Assembly: GCA_030762935.1 (NCBI GenBank)
Contig: CM060900.1
Coordinates: 432,569,921-432,633,920, forward strand
Reading direction: 5' to 3'
Length of the DNA: 64,000 nt
Source: Hymenopus coronatus
Lineage: Eukaryota > Arthropoda > Insecta > Mantodea > Hymenopodidae
Shown here: positions 37,320 to 50,300 of the stretch, piece by piece
How positions within the stretch are numbered: position 1 is the first letter of the stretch
Layout of the letters: every line of letters starts with the position of its first letter
Position numbers and translations under genes: made by a program
Notes under the pieces: model-generated
Seen by the model: the letters and a program-made list of their open reading frames with translations, nothing else
The model's database searches: none
What the model was told of the DNA's origin: nothing

Positions 37320-37480
37320 TAAAATTCAGACATTCACTCACATGCACACTTCCAGATCGGTGGGGAAATTGAGTAATTCTAGCTAAAGAAAAACTACCCG
37401 CTACAATCTGGAATCGAACCAGGGACCTCCGTGCGAAATACAGTTACAGCAAAACAAATCTAAGTTTCTATATTTCGTGC
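37320..37480 (-). mobile_element. SINE-like S5 copy (reverse)
   Basis: Duplicate of 19840-20000, with GGTCCCTGGTTCGATTCC on the minus strand. Confidence 0.45.
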
Positions 37481-37733
37481 CAAATTACACATATCAGTTC
37501 GAGGATATTCCATGTGCAGTTTACGTATGCTTGACTTTAAATCACTTTCTGTGTCTTCACCACAATCAGAACATTTCACTTTCCTTTCCCACTACAGACA
37601 TCACAACGTACTTCCATATGTAGCGATAGATAACGTTAGCGGCTGGTACCCATGGATACAGTATTCCATGTTGGTACTCCTCCTAGCAGACGGAATAGTA
37701 TTTAGAGCCGTTGCTCAGAATTACCGAAATGTA

Positions 37734-37862
37734 TGTGTGTGTGTGTGTGTGTGTGTGCGTGCGTGTGTGTGTGTGTGTCTGTGTGTGTGTCTGTGTCTGT
37801 GTCTGTGTATGTATGTATGTATGTATGTATGTATGTATGTATGTATGTATGTATGTATGTAG
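37734..37862. repeat. (TG)n then (TATG)n compound microsatellite
   Basis: A (TG)n tract with scattered GC and CTG changes passes into about thirteen TATG units. Copy A has only a few bases here (20272-20283). The plus-strand frame 37512-37862 translates this tract and is not a gene. Confidence 0.95.
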
Positions 37863-37887
37863 ATAATTATGATAATTTTACTGTAGG

Positions 37888-38105
37888 CCTACCTGGGTAA
37901 TATGGTGGTAGCGTGTCTGCCTGATATTCAACAGGTCGCGAGTTTGAATCTCGCTTAGGATAAGTTACCCGGATAAGGCTTTTTTTCGGGTTTTTCCCTT
38001 ATCCTAAGAAGATGAATGTTGACTAATTATAAACTCCATGGACCCCGAGATCTTTGAGCATCAATTCATCAATTTCATTCATCGTCCGAAATGACCAACC
38101 AATTT
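37888..38105 (+). mobile_element. SINE family S3 copy, subfamily b
   Basis: Duplicate of 20310-20525 with the same diagnostic CTGATATTCAACAGG. Confidence 0.85.
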
Positions 38106-41100
38106 CCTTCAAAATGGATGAATAATTTGAAATATATAAACTTTATATAACATTTTACTCTGATATTATATTGCATAATAAAACTGATGCATTCGCCTCA
38201 AATTTTGAGAACTTTGGTTTCAGTTTTTTAAATCGGAGCCTTGAACCACACACAGAAACTTTTATCGGTGATATTTCAATAATTAACAATACTGAATTTT
38301 GACAATTTTAAAGAAGTCTTTATCTCTAAAATTGATCATTTTTTAAAATGTGTTTCTGAAGAGTGTTCTTGGTGTTAGCATAATTTTGTTGCCTGTAATA
38401 TTTCTGGTAAATTTAGTTATATATCAATAAAAATTGATACGCTTGGAACATGTTTAAAGCGTGCATATGTAGTTTTGAGCAAAACGTTGCTTTAGAAAAG
38501 AATATGTTGGGAAGCAGGTGTATTGTACAATGTTTAAGTGGATGTAGATCTTGAAGCAAGGGGTAGCAGCTAAATGTTGATTCCCTACGGATGTTCAAAT
38601 GTTCCTAAAACTATTTGCCATAAAAAGGTTTTCGATTTTAGTCCAAATTTGATTACCGGTGTCCCTTAAGCATACTGTATTCCCCTATTCCCATTGTATC
38701 TACAAAGAAATATGTATTGAAATCACTCCTGTTAATGCTTATCTTAATTGCTATGAAGTAGAGCGCAGAACGTTTTTTTAAGAATAATTGTTTATTGAAC
38801 AACAGTCATGTGAATATCTTCCAGGCACAATAAAATTGGTAGGAACATTATATTAGTAACGCAGGTAAGCAGGGGCACTGATTTAGAGAAAAATGCTACA
38901 GTCCAAGCAGAAGAAGGAAAAGTTCACATGCACGTCAGAATTTATCTCTGGCTAAATTTCTAAATTCCCGACCTCGACATTTGACCCTTTCACCTTAACA
39001 TTACTGTAAATAGGAGAGGAAGAGTTTTATTCTTGCTTAAATTTGTTTATTATTACTTTAATCTGTATGTAAATTTGTTTTATTTTGAAATTTCTAGAAG
39101 GGATTTAAAATTATCCTAAGTGGCATACTGTTCAGGGACCAGAAGCCAGCATGCACACAACAGATATAGAAAACTTGCCTTAGGTATTATCAGCCTTTCC
39201 AGGCACAGGTACGTGCAAATTTTCATGCAATGTAACAAGTGTAACACTCACCTCGGGTATTTACAACAACTGGCTCGATATGACATAGTTTGGTGAACAG
39301 TAACAAAGTCAGCTTTCACAATGATCTCAGATCAAATCCATCTGGCAAATCACTGGAAAAGCTGAATTCGTCTCTGAACATACGATGCAATGTGTTGTTG
39401 ACTGCTGCTCCTGAAAAATGTGCTGGGCTGTTGGCAGGAGTGAAACATACACCAAGACAGGCAAATTGTAATAAAACTATTTCAGCAACTGTGACATTTC
39501 TAAAATCCACAATTTCAGTCCGATTCATTTGAGATTGAGCATTACAATCAGAGTTCAAGAATGTCCAAATAAAAAGGCTAAAGCATGCTAAAATTCATAA
39601 TAAATATGAATTTTATTGTTATTCTAAACTCTAAAAAAAAAAAAAATCTGCTTTGGTTCTACATACTTTTGCAACCCTTTGACGGACGTACTAATAATAA
39701 CAAGACCTCGCTAAGGACGTTATTGCTGTTAGAAATATGCTTTATAGTCACATCGAAAGACAAGATGGCGTGTATAAAACGTCCGGTTTTTGAGCTGGTT
39801 AGTTTGAAACTTTTAATAAAAAGAAATGTAAATGCAAATGGCGTGTTATCAATCCTCAGTTGATCCCCTTCCCATCATTTTCTTCATTCTGTGCCTCTGA
39901 AAATGCATTCCTGTAGTAATAATCTGTTATAAGCCAGTAGCAATTGCAAACACATTTAAATACCTTATGAATAAGAAACAGGTAAATTATGAAGCAAAAA
40001 TCTCCAAATATTATAAAATGTATATTTGGAGCGGATTAGTTTCAATTGTTCAAAACCATTATTTGTAGTTCAATTTAATTATAACAAAATTACACGCAGT
40101 GTATATATATGATTTCATTTACAAAAAGAACTTAAAAATTGCTTTGTCTTTAACTAACACCAGTATCAAAATGTATACAACGAAAATGAAGCCTCTTCAA
40201 GAATATCGGATATTTAATTTCACACTGACGAAGCCGATGTGCTACCTTTAGAAAGAGATTTGTGGGCTTTCTTATCATGTGCTCAAATTCAACTAATCAA
40301 ACAACTTGATACGACATGCACAAACCTTCCAATATCTTACTTAAAATTACTACAGAGCAAAACAAACAAAAACTTCAAACCGTGCACTATCTGAAATTCT
40401 CTGCAACAACTACGCAGAACACAGTAAAAAAAACATTCCATTTTAAGAAAATCTGTTTAAAATTAGCATAAAAATTGCAGACTTTCTTCAAAATTTACTT
40501 TATCTCAAGGAGCTAGCATAAGTAACTCATTCAACATACAAAATTCAACAAACACTGGCATATATCTTAACATAAATCAAAAATCAAAACTTAATGGAGG
40601 CGCAAAAGACAAATCTTCATTTAATTTAGTAAGCTACCTACAGCTGTATGTTTACGATTTTACAAACCTATTATCGACTCCACTGAAATACGTACTTGGA
40701 AGTTTCTGTTGGAAGACTTAGAATTTTCTACGGATATTAAAACATTTCGACAAACAACCAAATTTCCGGGGTTCTAATCTTTATCACTAACCAATTTCCC
40801 TTAGAATTGTTGTAGAATTTGAAAAGGGGCCCCAGAAACTGTTTTCAGTTCTTTCTAACCAACGGAATTAATCTCCAACATCCGATTTTTTTTTTTTTTT
40901 TGCAAAGCCAAACATAAAATTTCCAAATAAGTCAGCTTACCTTTTATTTATCTAGTACACACTACCCTTCCATTCAACAGATCCTATTTTACCATTCTTT
41001 CATCAATGTCATTTCCCATTTCGTCTTGATGCATTCACTGTTGTTCCACCAACAGCGTCGCTTGGGGCACACCAAGAGGTGAATGCATCAAGCTAATAGG

Positions 41101-41107
41101 ATTCATT
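38106..41107. other. duplicated spacer without recognised gene
   Basis: Counterpart of 20526-23129. A minus-strand frame at 39316-39558 is longer than its partner in A (21642-21839), but only because indels shift the reading in one copy. No domain is recognisable. The B-only stretch at 39545-39850 includes an A-run at 39637-39650 and no known repeat motif. Confidence 0.45.
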
Positions 41108-41490
41108 TTTTTTTTTTTCGTAGTCGGTTTACCCTCCCCATATTTGGGATTGACACCCCCTAGGACTTACAAGCAAATGCCTAGGGGTCAGAAGCCTGTT
41201 GGGGAGTTTGCGACACCTAAGCACAGAAAGGAGAACTTGGAACGAGCGATCGGTCCGTAGCCAGGCATGAGCGTGAGGAAGTAGATTATTATAAAATGCA
41301 AGCGAAATGGATGATAGGAAAGATGATTAGCAACTAGTGAAATGAGTGGTGGGGGGAAACCGAGGACCCGGAGAAAACCCACCCAACCGCCTCCTCGTCC
41401 ACCTCAAATCCCACATGCGGGCGCTTGGGAATTGAACTCAGGCCGCCTAGGTGGGATGGTAGCAGTCCAAACACCAAGGCGTCTTAGGAT
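41108..41490 (-). mobile_element. SINE family S1 copy (reverse)
   Basis: Duplicate of 23130-23513, with a small deletion in the tRNA-like head: CAAACACCAAGGCGTC on the plus strand, where copy A has CACTGGGCCACGCTGCC. Confidence 0.85.
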
Positions 41491-44400
41491 TTATGATACG
41501 GCGTGAAATTTGTTGGTAACCTTACGAACAAATTGGTGCCGTATCGGATGTGTGGAATGGAAGGTGAACGTTGGATGTTTGGAGTGAAAGAAGAGGCCAC
41601 ATTTATAACGTACCACAGCTCAAGAGGTGGTAGTTGCTTGCATTGGCTTTTAAGGGGGTATCTCTAGTCAACCTATTCGGCTTTGAGTTGTTTAAGAGTA
41701 CGTTATGTACTCTTAAGAATTATTTGCCTCCTACTGATAAAGCTGATTTGTATAGTATGGGATGGACACAATGTAACGCACTTAGGAGTAACATTTTGAC
41801 TTTTTTATACCTAGTGCTTAACGCCCATTTTAATTACTATGGCACCGCAGGCGATGACACTGATGATACATGTAATGAAGAGAGTGCACCGGAGAAAACC
41901 CGCCTTGCACCGCTTTGTCCACCACAAATGCCACATGAGGTCGCTTGGAATCGAACCCGACCGCCATTTTGAAGAATGTGTAAGAAAGGTGGAAGAAAGT
42001 GAAGCGTGCAATTACCTTAAATTTGATTCTAATTCGATTGGCCAAACTCATATTTCCGTTTAGTGTTGGAATTTTGTGCAATCCAAGAATACCGAAGGTA
42101 GACATTCCATTGGTACATACTCTTATAGAAATCATGTTTTTAGATTGTTTTTGTGGTCGGCATTCTTGTGTTGTTGTGGTCCACATAGCTGGAATTAGTA
42201 TTGCTTATGAATCGTGTTTAATCTTCCGTGTGTTCCATACCTGGTTGTCACGAAAGGTGGTAAATGTAACGTCTACAATTTTGGTCTGAGCAGCAAATAG
42301 TTCTCCTATTTTGTGGTAAAAGATTGGTGTTTGTCTGATGTTTTGTGATATGGAAACTTAAGTTCATCTGAATGTGTGAGCGTGAGATAGTCCTGTGAGT
42401 TCTTATTCCAGTGTAGATTAGTTCTGAGATTTCTCGAAATCGATGGTTTCTGTGGTTGTACCAGAATTTGTAAGTGGCCTTTTGCGAATATTGTACAGCT
42501 GGTGATAGAGAAGGATATGTTATGATAGGCAATACCGTCACTAGGCCTATAAATTAGCAGTTTTGATGTTTGTTGGTGATTTAAAACAGAAACAATTAAT
42601 ATGGAATGAAAGGGCATTTTTTGCCTGTATCAAAGGTGAGCCAGGAACGTCCAGTAAGTTCTCCCTGCACGTAGTCTGGCGCGTATGGAGTAATTCGTTT
42701 TGATGTTGGCGGGACAATGTGGGTTGTTTAAGGGCTGGTCTTACCATTACTCACTGAAAACGTCAGAAAGCTAAAAACTGCAGTTTATCAGGTATTTCTT
42801 GAGAAAGGGAAATAACATTTGTGGAAGAACTTTAACTATGGTTAGATTTGTTGAATGGAAAAGATAGTCTTTAATAAATAAAAAGTAGGATATTTTTGGA
42901 GGAAAGGGCTGAAAATAGCGTTCTTTTAAAGGCTCTTTTTCAGATTCTGGCAACCAACCCCAAACGGAATAGTTTGTAATGTTAAAGATTGGAAGCCTGG
43001 GAATTGGGTCTTAGTCGGAATGTTTAACGCAAATAGGAAGCTATGCGCCTTCCAAAGGAAACTTCCATTTCCTATGTTAATGGGATCGAGATTGCCAATA
43101 AACAGCAAGCATAAGAAAGACCAAAAAACTTCAAATTCATATAGAGATAAAAAATATTGAAGATGCTGAGTGGATTCTCTATGAGGAATATTTTTCTGTA
43201 ATATATGGTAGCTGGGTGTACAATGGGATCATGTGTAATGCAGTGATGCTAAAAAATAACAGAAACAATGTGACTTTTGTTCGAAAAATAATATGAAAAG
43301 CAAAGTAAATACTCACAGGATTGATTCCTACTGTAATATAACTATGTGGTGTTCATATGTTTGTTACTTATATTTTACAATATTCCATATCTTATACAAG
43401 TTCCGTGACCTATTCTATCTGAAATTAAAGAGTGTCGTGTGTTACATGTAGGTTATTTTTAATACATATTATAAGAGGGTGCTCGTATTACCCTTTGGGT
43501 ATGCTCATATTTCCGTCACATGTTTTAATATGAGTAATTTAGAAGACCTAAATTACTTTTCTGTGCCAAAATTATTAAATTTTCATTAATATGTATTATA
43601 ATTTGCAATCCAAATTGAATGTGCAGTAGAGTAAAATAATAATGTTGTTTAATAACTACATTGTTTAATATATGAAACACATTTCCTTAAGGTGCTCCTA
43701 ACCGACTGACTTCCGTGTAAAAGCATAAATTCTGTATTCATAATATAAAAAAGTTGGAGGGAACAGGTAAACACATTTAGCTGGACAGTGTCAAGTAGTG
43801 TATATGTTGAAACACAAAAAGTCACTGAAAAATAATATACACTTTTACAGAAAACTGTAACTGAAAATACGACCAGTGATAATTTAAAAAAAAAATATTC
43901 GTGTAACTTTAATAATTAGCATTCAGCTTTAATTTTACATGGATTATTTTAAATTATTTCTGTATTCAGTGTAATCTTTTCATTTCAGTGTGTTTAATAG
44001 TTTTTGAGACTTAAAACCAAAAATGGCACTCAAACAGTAAAAAAAGAAAAAAAAAATTGACTCACGACTACAAAGTGTGCTTCCAACAGGAATATTACAA
44101 ATATTTTACAGTCGTTATCTTGCAAGCTCTAACATTTTGGGGACATAGCAGTTGACATTCGAACAATTTTCTCTACCGTGAATATTTCGGATTAATCACA
44201 TGTTATATTGTCACGCCGGCTGTTAGTAATTCAAAAACTCGCATGACTATATGAGGGAATAGATCGGGAAAATGTACTTTTCACTACAGCTAGGCGTGCT
44301 CATGGGAACGCAGCTCTATTCCATCAGGGACCACAGAGACATATTCTACATAAGTATAATTGATGGTGAGAAGATCCATCTAATCTACTAATTCAAAGTT

Positions 44401-44527
44401 CTAAGCAATGTTAAGTGTTTATTTATTGGTTACCTTAAAGCTTGTGGCGTGCGTCCTCCATGGCTGCCTAGAGAGGAGACTTACTCCTACGAGTTCCTAG
44501 CACAAATAGAGGAAGAGTCCAGTCTTA
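41491..44527. other. duplicated spacer without recognised gene
   Basis: Counterpart of 23514-26395, including the S1 fragment at 41884-41975. Many overlapping short frames on both strands (41634-43108) translate the same bases and carry no known domain. About 150 bases at 43155-43310 are absent from copy A. Confidence 0.5.
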
Positions 44528-44537
44528 CACTTCTTTT

Positions 44538-45052
44538 TCCAGGGGAACACTCTCGGTCTTTACGACCACACGCTGCCTAGGAGACGCGTAAGCTACCGCC
44601 TTCCCAAGGACGCCTTGGGATGGTAGTTTTCCGGCCGCCTCTCCTTTTACAGTTCTAGCCGCCAAGTTAAGCAGCATCGGGCCCGGACCCGACTCGGACG
44701 GGTGACCGTCCAGTTGTACTCCGACCAGATCTGCAACACTGGCTTCCCCCACCCCGTACCTATATCCCTTCAGTTCCCCCCGCTAGCCGGCACTGCTTTC
44801 CTTGACAGCCGGCAAGCGGCTGGCCAAGGTAAGCAGCATCGGGCCTGGTCCCTCTCTGGGTGGGTGGCCACTCAGGTAGGTAAGCCAGCCCGCGCCGGCT
44901 GCACAGAGGGAAACAACCTGCCCACAGACAAAAACGCTTGCATAAGACTACATCTTTTATATCACCCGGGTAAATCCGCGAGAAAAGCGGATAGGTACCG
45001 TGGTGATTTGCCCCCGCCTGAGTACACTCGGGCGACTAGTTCCTGCTCCTGG
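44538..45052 (+). mobile_element. 5S-rRNA-derived SINE-like insertion (copy B only)
   Basis: A 515-bp GC-rich block flanked by identical CACTTCTTTT (44528-44537 and 45053-45062), absent from the matching place in copy A (about 26395). It contains two 5S-gene-like internal promoter regions. At 44664-44707, AAGTTAAGCAGCATCGGGCC is followed by GACTCGGACGGGTGACC. At 44826-44871, AGGTAAGCAGCATCGGGCC is followed by CTGGGTGGGTGGCC. These match the box A and box C order of 5S rRNA genes. A short ACGACCACACGCTG at about 44565 resembles the 5S 5' end. SINE3-type elements use 5S promoters, so I infer such a SINE, or a 5S pseudogene pair moved by a LINE. The frames at 44525-44752 (minus) and 44702-45172 (plus) lie in it. 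Confidence 0.75.
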
Positions 45053-45062
45053 CACTTCTTTT

Positions 45063-46766
45063 ATTATACCGCCAAGTTGGCAGTATCACCAACATATGAA
45101 AATCTAACTCTACCCAGTACTACTAAACCCTATCCACGCAGCCAGGATATGACAATATGTAGAGGTAAATAAAAGTAATCGTTTTTATATTACCTATAGC
45201 TTACTAACATAGCAAAGTTCATCGCTGTAAACTTATATACTTTTCTTTGGCTTCTCTAGGGCTTCAAGGCAAATAAAAGTATTAAATAAGTTCCTAATCA
45301 TATTAATTTCTACTATGGCGAAACAATTGATTTGACTCGGCAATAAATAAGACGTTCAGTATTGCATATTGCATTTACGCAATTTTACATTATTACAAAA
45401 TATTACCACTATTCCACTAGCAGAAATTAAGTCATCTAGTAAGCAAAATGTACTGGTAGATAGTCCTTTGAAATTGTTAATTTTACAGGGAACAATTTTA
45501 AACAAACTTTAAGCAATCCACTGTATTGGTGTAAATTTAATCTTTCTGTGTGTGTGGTTTCGAATCCCGTTTGCGTGAAGCAGTCAAACTGGAGTTTTAT
45601 TTAAGGTTTTCCCTTAACATTTATGTTTACATTTGCAATTTTAGGTACCAATAAAGTGAGTTACAGTGCTTTACAGCTATCCCTTTGACATATATATATA
45701 TATATCATAATATATAGATATATATATCATAATATATAGGAGTGAACTGGTTTATATACTTTAGTGCAGTCAAGGTTTGTAATCAGTTCGCAATATTACA
45801 AGCTTATTCGAGACATCAGGTAGGTTCTGTCAGTAAACAGATGTTACAGTTGTTATTTATACAAGAATATATTTAATAAAACAACGAAATTCACCCATAT
45901 ATATCGTTTATCTACATGTAACCTGTTTTTGTGGGTAAGATTTGATTACGCGCCCTTTAATCCAGAGCTTTCCTGGAATTGGTTGGTCCACCGGCTGCCA
46001 AATTACTTCTGGTGTTTCGTTTAATAATTTAGAATTCGACTGCTAATACAACACAAATATATCGTGTAAAATTATTCTGGAAGCACAAATTAATGCAAGG
46101 CAAATTTGACCAAAAATTAAAAAAAAAAGGTTGAAAAATATATAAAATAATATTAATTCTGAACTTGAAGAAAATATAACATTATTCCCGATTGGCACAT
46201 TTGAACCACCAATTAAGTGAAGCTATAAATTGACAGGTGCTTACGTATTAAATGATACGCTCAAACTCACACCTTTTTTTCTCGAAAACTTATTTCAAAA
46301 TATTCCCATACTCAAAACTCTCCATAGAAGAAATTTTCAGCATTTTGTTTCAAACCTGTTTGCTGCCTCTGAAAAGTACAGTATAAAGAAAATTACCACA
46401 TACGTTTTCCATGTAATGCTCCAATTTTCAAAACCAACTCATTAAAATTTGAAAAATCAAGAGCTTGATAAGAGTACAAAAAGTAATAATTTTCAACAAT
46501 AATTAATAGTTAATATAAAATCGGATTATTAGATGTATTCATACTCACTTACTGTAAAGCTTACATTTTTATCTGAATATTTCTGAATAATGAATTTATA
46601 CAATTAAAATTATATTCAAAGAAATGAAAAATGGAATTAAACAAAATTATCAGTTATTTTGTATAATTACTGGAATAAATTTCACCAAGATATATTACAT
46701 AATGTAGATTTTCCAAATATCACATGCATTAATTTAAAACAAAGATGCAAAACTGTAAAATTATAC
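45063..46766. other. duplicated spacer without recognised gene
   Basis: Counterpart of 26396-28074. It contains an (AT)n tract duplicated with its flank (45691-45706 and 45716-45737). Confidence 0.5.
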
Positions 46767-47322
46767 TCGTGGCGGCGCCGTTGCCGAAGGTTAGACCGAC
46801 CGCCTCCCCCTAGGCGTTCTGAGTTGGATCCCAAGCGCCCGCATATGGTTTGTTTGTTTTTTTTTTTTGTTTTTTTTGTTTGTTTGTTTTTTTTTAAATA
46901 CAGTACCGGAGTCTGATCAGGACTCTGACACTGTATACCCTACGTTTATTCACCTTTTTCTTTTTACCTTGTTTTGCCGTATTATTACTTTTTTCTTACT
47001 TTTACAACACACACATATACACAAACATATAACACCCATGCCCAAGGCGGAACTCGAACCCACGATCCCCAGCGCTACGAAGCACCGCCTCGGCGAGCAC
47101 GGCCATGGGGACCGGCAGGGATTCATGGTGGACGAAGCGGCCGGCGTCTGGGCGGGTTAACACCGGGTCCTCCGGTTTCCCCACGCCGCTCAACTGCTCC
47201 ATCATACATTTCGCTTTGATTTCTAGGTTCTTTATTCTGTTGGATCCCCGATATGCTTCTGACACCTAGGTATTCGTTTGTAAGTCCTAAATATGTGGAG
47301 GTATATTGACTACGAAAAAAAC
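46767..47322 (+). mobile_element. SINE S1 copy split by an S2 insertion
   Basis: The S1 head (GGCGGCGCCGTTGCCGAAGG, then AGACCGACCGCCTCCCCC and GTTGGATCCCAAGCGCCCG) runs to about 46850. The S1 body resumes at AGGGATTCATGGTGGACG (47117) and ends in an A-rich tail near 47322. Copy A has the unsplit SINE (28075-28388). The frames at 46659-47353 are built from these two SINEs. Confidence 0.85.
46857..47122 (-). mobile_element. SINE family S2 copy (reverse), nested in S1
   Basis: On the plus strand a T-rich run (the poly-A tail of the element) is followed by the hairpin ACAGTACCGGAGT...GGACTCTGACACTGTA, AACACCCATGCCCAAGGCGG, AACTCGAACCCACGATCCCC and GAGCACGGCCATGGGGACCGGC. It is complete from the 5' GCCGG end to the tail. 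A clean target duplication is not visible because the tail is T-rich and imperfect. Confidence 0.85.
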
Positions 47323-50300
47323 AAGGTATACGAAAATTATACTGGAAACACATTATTTTGACTTTCGTTTTAAAGGAATGTAAAGCAAGAACGTATGTAA
47401 ATTATTTTCATAAAAATTCTAGTTCTATACAAAATAATTGTGTTTATTTAAATTCCCAGAGCATACTTTTTAAAATCATATCACATGTCAGGTACGTATG
47501 TCGCAGATTACGTTGTCTGTTGTGAAGGAGAGCAAAAGAACCTACGTTAATTTTCTATAAGGATGTCATCAGGGCCTGTAGGGCGAGCGATATGCAGGAG
47601 TCAATGTGCTCTGTATTACTCATTGGCGTCTAGAGGCCAGAGTTTTTTGTTTTTTTTAATACATTTTGTTCAATACAAAAGGTATAAGTTGTATTATAAA
47701 TACAGTATATCAGTTCACAATTTTTTTTTATTATTTTTTGTTATATATAGTTATGAACTATGTTGTCTGTGCGTTTAAATTAAACCTGCGCAGGAAGATG
47801 GTAAAAAGTTGGGAGCGTTGCGCGAGTGGAAACGATATTAAGGATTCTTCGGTAAAACGGACCAGCTTGTTTAGTCTAAATGTTAGATAGAAGGTTCATA
47901 AGCAACACCCTCTTCTAAAACTATACTGAGTGTTAATGAACTACACTGAATTAATTCAAGAGATTATAGACGTGTCTAATATAGATAATTTCATATAGGA
48001 AATGCATGGTCTACGGCTAAACGTAACGCAGTTAAAAGATATTTAAAACATTGGTTTCAAATGCAGATATGTCGAAGTTAAATCAGTCAGATGAAAACCT
48101 GGCTTGGAATGTTTTTGAAACTGATACACGAGATTAGTAATATTGATTTTCAGCAACTTGTTATTCGCATTCTTACTGCCATAAAGTTCTCTCAAATCTC
48201 GAGCAGCGGCACTGTCTGTGATTAACTTCCTTCTTGCATTATGTAGCCCACTCTGGAGACATTTATTTAATTGCTCTTGTGGCTTAATGTGCAACCCCAA
48301 AAGCTTATGACCCGAAGGTCATGGGTTAGTTTCCTGTCGTGGATTTAGATTTTAAATTAAGTCCATACGAAAAAGTTCTGCTTGATGAATACATATTAGT
48401 CCATTTCCCCTTTATTTCTGTTGTTTTCCTATTTGTTTACATTTTTACTTACAAATCACACACATACACAATCATACCCGAGGCAGAAGTCCATCCTGCG
48501 CCACGGGGCATCAAAGTTATGCATTTAAGCGACCGTAGCCATGGAGACCGGCAAAGATTCAAACTCGAAAAGACATACTGCCTATTGTGCGAAGTTAATT
48601 TCATAACCATTCCACCCAAAAGTTACGCTCTCCAACTGCCCTTCGGTTTTGTTGTGTTCCAGAATGGTATTAGACAGGGGCGGACTGGTATTTTAGAAAC
48701 ATATCTCTAACTTCGAAATTTGAACAGGCAGACCAGAGATCTACCATTTCAAATAATTTGTTTTAAAACACCTCCCTATTCTCTGAAAATATTTCGGTGC
48801 AGTTCATTAATATCCTGTATATCTCTATATTTACCACACATTTCATAATATTCCAATTAACCCTCCTCTTTCTCTTAGGTATATCATGAAGATTAGTGTA
48901 TGTATTAGTCATGCTTTTAAGGGCACTGTAAGGTCATTAAGATGCTAACGAAGCTAACACACAACACCACTTTAAATCCCGTTTACACATAAATTGTAAC
49001 CAAATTTGGATTGGTTATAACTTCAAGGGATCTGCGAATAATGCTTATAAAATAACAAGTCAATGCTTGCATAAAATTGTGAAAAAGTGATAAGCGTCAC
49101 CCTGCTTTCAAACTCAAAATTGTTCAAATCATATATTAAGTGCACTTTTCTCCTTTCCACTCTTACATCACATAAAATATGATTTTATACTATTAACAAG
49201 GTATTTGTCAATATTTTATCCTGTCAAAAATTAAAAAAAAAAAACACTTACATTTGATATCATAAATATCCATTTTTTTAAAACTTAGTCTCACACTTAT
49301 TTAAAATCACCACAAAAAGGAGCTTAAAGAGGTAGTGCTCAGAAATATCCAGTAAAATTTAGTGAACACATCTTTAACACTTTTTTGAGAAAAGTGCTGC
49401 TCAAGTATGAAAAAACCAATTACGGAAAATACAGAAATAAGAAAAACAACATATTTGTAATTATATGCCACCGTGCCTAAATTGGCAATTCAAAGGGCGA
49501 ACTTTGTCGATAAGTCTAATGATAAGTGTATTTATTTTAAAACTGAAGATAGAATCCAGAATGGGTGATCATCCACATACCTGGTATGAAAATGAGGAAG
49601 GCTCCACATTTTCATACTAGTATTGCGCAGAAAGCTATCATATAGAACGCCACACTTGTTTCCTTCCTCTTCCCAGAACGAATGCCGAAACTACATTTCC
49701 TCTACAGCTGGTCAAAGTCATTTGATGCAGCTTTGTAAACAGGAAGTCAATGGTTGAAATGCGTCCAGGAGTTTACACTTTGACTGAGCCGGTGAATGAT
49801 TCCTGGAACGAACACTCCCCAAATTTTCTTTCTCAATTATCATTTCGTCTCATTTAGGTAGCATCAGTGTCTGTCTTCGTGTTATCGCAGGTGGTAAGCA
49901 CTAGCATTAAACATATTAAAAGATACGATTACCGCAAAGAAACTTACAGAATTAAACAACTGAAATTGGTGTCAATTCAAGGCTGTAAGGTGAATGTTCA
50001 GATTATCACCAGTTAAGGGAACTGGATCTTATATTGTAAGTGAAAATTACAAAATTTTCAATTTTTGAAATGTCATAATATAAACACTTCAGACACCTGT
50101 AAATCATTTTGGTTTAACATTTTTTACGACATGACATTTTTAATCCCCAGCAACATGTTTAAATCACTCAAGTGCTAATTTTAACCCTGCTTCTCCTTTG
50201 TGTATGTGATTTTATCATAAGTAATATAACAAGAGCTCCAACTTTTATCTAGAGAGAAGCTGTAGCTCGCGTTGTATTTATTAAGAGTATTTCGTGAATA

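Noticed and set aside
39316..39558. 80-residue minus-strand frame with a partner in copy A as a duplicated exon
   Set aside because: The copy A version is shifted and reads differently; no splice context or known domain is visible, and the plus strand is open over the same bases.
42000..43108. Cluster of overlapping frames on both strands, repeated in copy A at 24036-24962
   Set aside because: Frames overlap on opposite strands, change length between copies and include part of an S1 SINE.
44660..44875. Functional 5S rRNA gene
   Set aside because: Only the internal promoter blocks match; the rest of the 5S sequence is interrupted or missing and there are two partial copies.
44702..45172. 156-residue plus-strand frame, one of the longest in the window
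   Set aside because: It translates the GC-rich 5S-like insertion, where stop codons are rare by composition, and runs past the target duplication.
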